DNA of 64,000 nt from Andrena cerasifolii (lineage: Eukaryota; Arthropoda; Insecta; Hymenoptera; Andrenidae), in contig NC_135121.1 in assembly GCF_050908995.1 (NCBI RefSeq), positions 19,034,001-19,098,000 on the forward strand, written 5' to 3'. Shown piece after piece: positions 60,799 to 64,000 of the stretch. Both the position numbers and the translations under genes were made by a program. The notes below the pieces were generated by a model. The model searched no databases, was not told the DNA's origin, and saw nothing but the letters and a program-made list of their open reading frames with translations. Numbering within the stretch: position 1 is the first letter of the stretch; each line of letters begins with the position of its first letter.

Positions 60799-60804
60799 GT
60801 AAGT

Positions 60805-63248
60805 GGAATGGCAGAGAATCGTGATTGCGTTTTCCAGGGAACTAAATTTTCCATTTACGATATGTATAATTACCTAAGCTGATTACGCGGTGTGTTATTA
60901 TTTTTTATAAACTGCCTTTCCTATTTTATTTCTTATTCCTGCTGTTTCTTCGGCGCCTTGCCACGGCAGCCTTCAAAACACGCCGCGGAATTGAGTCGTA
61001 GACATGCAAATTAACTTATCCGTTTCGACCGGTCAATTCATCGATCCTACAATGTCGAACATGCAAATAAGCAGCCCGAGGTCGAAAGAACTCTGAAAGG
61101 AACCCCGGGCGAGCAAAAGCAAACGATCGAGCGAACATTTTCTCTTAGAAATTTCGCGCAACTGCCTTACATTCTTCTCTTTTCTGTTTCGTTTCTTGTA
61201 AGCTCCTCAATTTCCCTCCTCGACGATCGATGAAAGCAACTTTCCACCTTTTTCAAGGCATCGGATTGCCTCGATAGTATAATCCTGGCTGAAGTCGATT
61301 TAACTAAAAAATACATATTGAATGAAATTCTTCGAATCGAAAATTATTTACCATAAAATAGACACTAAGGTTTATATAAAAACTAACTTTAAATCAAATT
61401 CCAATTCCACAGAAACCGGTTAAACCGTTTCTCGAATTTTTACGAAAAATAAAACAAATACAATTAAAATAGAAACAAAATATTTGTACTTCCTCAACAA
61501 TTTTTAGTTTCTTTTAATATTTGTGGAATTACAAAATTATAACAAAATAAAATATACTCCATATAAAAGAAAATAAAAACAAACTAAAACCCATACAAAA
61601 TGTAAATTATAAATCTTTATTTCGTTAGTTTTACAGTAAACTTTTATTACAATTTGCTTGTGCCCGAGGCGATTTCAAGTCAGAATGTTAAAGTTTTTAA
61701 TTTGAGTCTTCAAATTTTACAAATTTATCCCTCGAAATTGGTTTCTAAACCCGACTTTTAAAAACCGACAAACGGACCCGATTCTTAATTTTACTTCAAG
61801 ATTCGAATGCTGATAGTTATATAGTATAAAAAATAAAGAGGAATCTATTTTATCCTGTATCTTATAGTTATGTAATATGTTCCCTTCTGTAAACATTTTC
61901 CAGCGTTGCCTATCACAAACGTTTCCCCTCGGCTGCATGCAAACCTCTTTTTATCAGATCTCGTTTCTTTCTTTACGCATACCTCTCTCCTTTGTTCCGT
62001 TTCTTACTCTTACCCCGGTTCAACACGACGCCGGCATAAATTTCGAGTTTCTTATGCGGACGTACGCTCCACCAGCCAACGATTCCTCATTTTATTACGA
62101 GATTCGCGTATCCACCGCGGAAGCAGTACGCAACGTTAAGTCGAAGTCACTTGTGCTTCCTCCGTTCTTCGTTCAACGCCAACAATTCCACGACCTTCCT
62201 CTAGAACCAGATCGATCGATTCGGGAAAGTATTCAAAAAATCGAACGTGAAAAACGTGTTAACCTGACGCATCGATTTATCAGAATCCTGATAATTCACG
62301 GTGGAGTTTGAAGCCACTTTTAAATTGCTTCGTCTTTTCAGGGAAGCCACAGACTCATGATTGGTTTCCAATTTCCATTGAAAATCGATTAGGAGTTAAA
62401 TACCTCGATAAATACGGATTTTTATTTTTCTGCGCATCAAGCATTTTAAATTCACAATCCACTTTTCATCTCTCCTTCTTATTAAACTTCAAGATTTCTG
62501 TAAATATCTTTCGTGGACCATATCGCGAGCAGCTTGCCAATCCCTTGTCGAACACGAGCCTGTACGTGAATCATTAAATCTTTCTCGAGAGTGAATCAAT
62601 TTTTCCTCAAAAACCAATCACGGTTTGCTCGACGAAATCCAAGCGAACCCGAATTTTCACTTCGATTCAGATCCTCGTACCGCCTATCCAAACGGATTCC
62701 ACGTTTCCATTTTCCCCCGAAAACCAATTTAATCTTTGTCACGGGAGCCGGGACGCCGACAAGGCCAACGAAAAGGACGAATCGCGGCCGCGACACCGAT
62801 TTCCCTCCCCCACGTGTCTTCCCGTGGAACGAGAAATCTGACCGAAAACGGGACCAGCGGAGATGGCGGTCGTATAAAAAATTTGAAATTTATGCTGCCA
62901 CTGTGTTGAATACTGACGAGGCCAGGGATGGGGGGAGATGGAGTGGGCCAGAAGGGATGGATAAAACGGAGGGAGTTAAAGGTGGAAAGATTCGTGTCAT
63001 ATTTTTTCGGGAGAACCGTGAAACCGGGGTTACATTTAGCACTGATCTCTTTTCCCTTCATCGTATCTGAAACGAGTTTTCGAATCGAGGCTGGCACGAA
63101 GATTAGTCAGTTCGATGAAAGATTAATCATTTTTGTAACTGAACTTTAAAATTCAACAGTTAACCCTCTATAACCGAATTTTTTAGCACACTGACAAACG
63201 TTAAAGATTGTACATAAAATTAAAGTTACATTTCACGTTCTATTGTAA
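60805..63248. other. Gene-free DNA with two POU octamers
   Basis: ATGCAAAT occurs at 61004-61011 and again at 61061-61068, same strand, 57 bp apart, in CpG-containing DNA with ATCGAT and ATTAAC words. 61290-61870 is AT-rich. The frame at 61877-62311 is open but has no family I recognise. Confidence 0.4.
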
Positions 63249-63435
63249 TCTTAATATATGTTTGTCCCTCGCCTAAAAACTTTCGAACGATAAACTCTGG
63301 GATCGTGAAATGTGCCTCCGCTCATTATGCCTGACTAACCCAGATGAATGTGACCATGTTCACAAAAAAAATTTAAAAAAAACTGTTTATAAAATCAGAA
63401 TCTAAATTTCGGGCGAAGCCGAGTAGTAAAGCTAC
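63249..63435 (+). mobile_element. Short Helitron-like element, diverged 3' end
   Basis: Starts TCTTAATATATG, shares GATAAACTCTGG, CAGATGAATGTGAC and TCGGGCGAAGCCGAGTAG with 59170-59371, and ends CTAC before T where the related copy has CTAG. Confidence 0.65.
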
Positions 63436-64000
63436 TTAGTTCACTGTAAAGTACAAATAATATCTGTTTACCTCGAAGTCACACTGCATAATCTAATCTA
63501 GTAACGATTTAAAGACTCTTATCATGAATCTTTTTATATACTATGACCAAATAAGGGATGACGTTCAAATCGCAGCGAAAAGTCAACCCTAACGATCGGC
63601 TCACTGATAGGAGATCCGCAGTCGTTTTTCCATGAATCGTTATCGCCCGAATGTCGAGGAGAAACGGCCGTTGATCCATTAACAAGGGATTTGCATTTCC
63701 TGCGATCGACTGCGCGATCCCCCGTGGAAGGAATCCGCGAAAGTGGCAGTTCGACGAAGATTAACTCGTCGAGTCATTTCCAGATGAAGGGACGATCGAG
63801 CGTGTCGCTGGCATCAGTTGCTGCAATAACGTTTCGTTCGATCGACACAGAAAACGAGAGACAAGTCAACAGGGTCCAAAATCTCGCGACATATATGTAT
63901 AGGGACTTTGATCGTTTCGACTTTTGTTTACTGTGCCTTCACGTCACATCCTCTCGAGTATCTTCCTTTATTCCTTTGCCCTTTGAATCATCGCGATCTC
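63436..64000. other. Gene-free DNA
   Basis: Mixed CpG-containing DNA to the window end. I see no repeat or gene. Confidence 0.4.

Noticed and set aside
61877..62311. 144-codon open frame with fairly protein-like composition
   Set aside because: No family recognised, the start lies in AT-rich DNA and a second frame overlaps it. A protein search and RNA reads would decide.
62322..62345. TCGTCTTTTCAG|GG as a 3' splice site
   Set aside because: No supportable exon downstream. Such motifs are expected by chance in 64 kb.

Overview
The window reads as nuclear DNA from an insect, most likely a hymenopteran (inference). Pointers are high CpG content throughout, TTAA-flanked foldback MITEs, Helitron ends, long simple repeats and very low gene density. 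I found no protein-coding gene I can support. Open frames on both strands are low-complexity shadows of purine- or pyrimidine-rich DNA, of microsatellites, or of transposon arms. The only recognisable protein fragment is a 23-codon remnant at 48131-48202 that looks like the start of a Tc1-type transposase. The window is best read as deep intron or intergenic DNA.

The most interesting non-repeat signals are two sites where a strong 3' splice site is fused directly to a 5' splice site on the + strand: TTTCAG|GTAAGT at 2271/2272 and TTTGCAG|GTATGT at 60754/60755. This is the form of a recursive-splicing ratchet point. Each is followed exactly 44 nt later by a second GTAAG 5' splice site, as expected for a recursive-splice exon. 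If real, the window lies in a very long intron of a + strand gene whose exons are outside it.

Layout. 0-3.4 kb: unique DNA with a purine-rich block and the first ratchet candidate. 3.4-4.8 kb: a 227-bp tandem repeat, one copy of which is interrupted by about 715 bp of AAT and GAAAAA microsatellite. 4.8-9.8 kb: unique CpG-rich DNA. 9.8-12.7 kb: two abutting TTAA/TTCA-type foldback elements, then a Mutator-like foldback with a 9-bp target duplication. 13.8-15.7 kb: a Helitron-like element carrying a nested MITE, between two copies of a local duplication. 16.6-21.9 kb: further TTAA elements. 22-26 kb: unique DNA with long G and C runs. 26-29.3 kb: a dense nest of pogo-, hAT-, MULE- and LTR-like pieces. 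31.1-31.8 kb: a 157-bp minisatellite. 34.5-35.5 kb: a second pair of abutting TTAA elements. 36.8-44.3 kb: mariner-like and TTAA foldbacks, a compact hairpin, and one copy of a paired noncoding block whose partner is at 44.9 kb. 46.3-48.5 kb: a solo-LTR-like element containing a tRNA-Arg-like half, then a Tc1-like relic. 47.2-52.7 kb: pyrimidine-rich DNA with four copies of a degenerate conserved box. 54.6, 57.5 and 60.4 kb: short-period tandem repeats. 58.7-63.4 kb: a foldback, two Helitron 3' ends and the second ratchet candidate.

Nothing here forms a pathway. The dominant theme is small non-autonomous DNA transposons, many of them foldbacks, that repeatedly sit next to or inside each other. 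Family names rest on terminal motifs and target duplications read by eye, with no database search.
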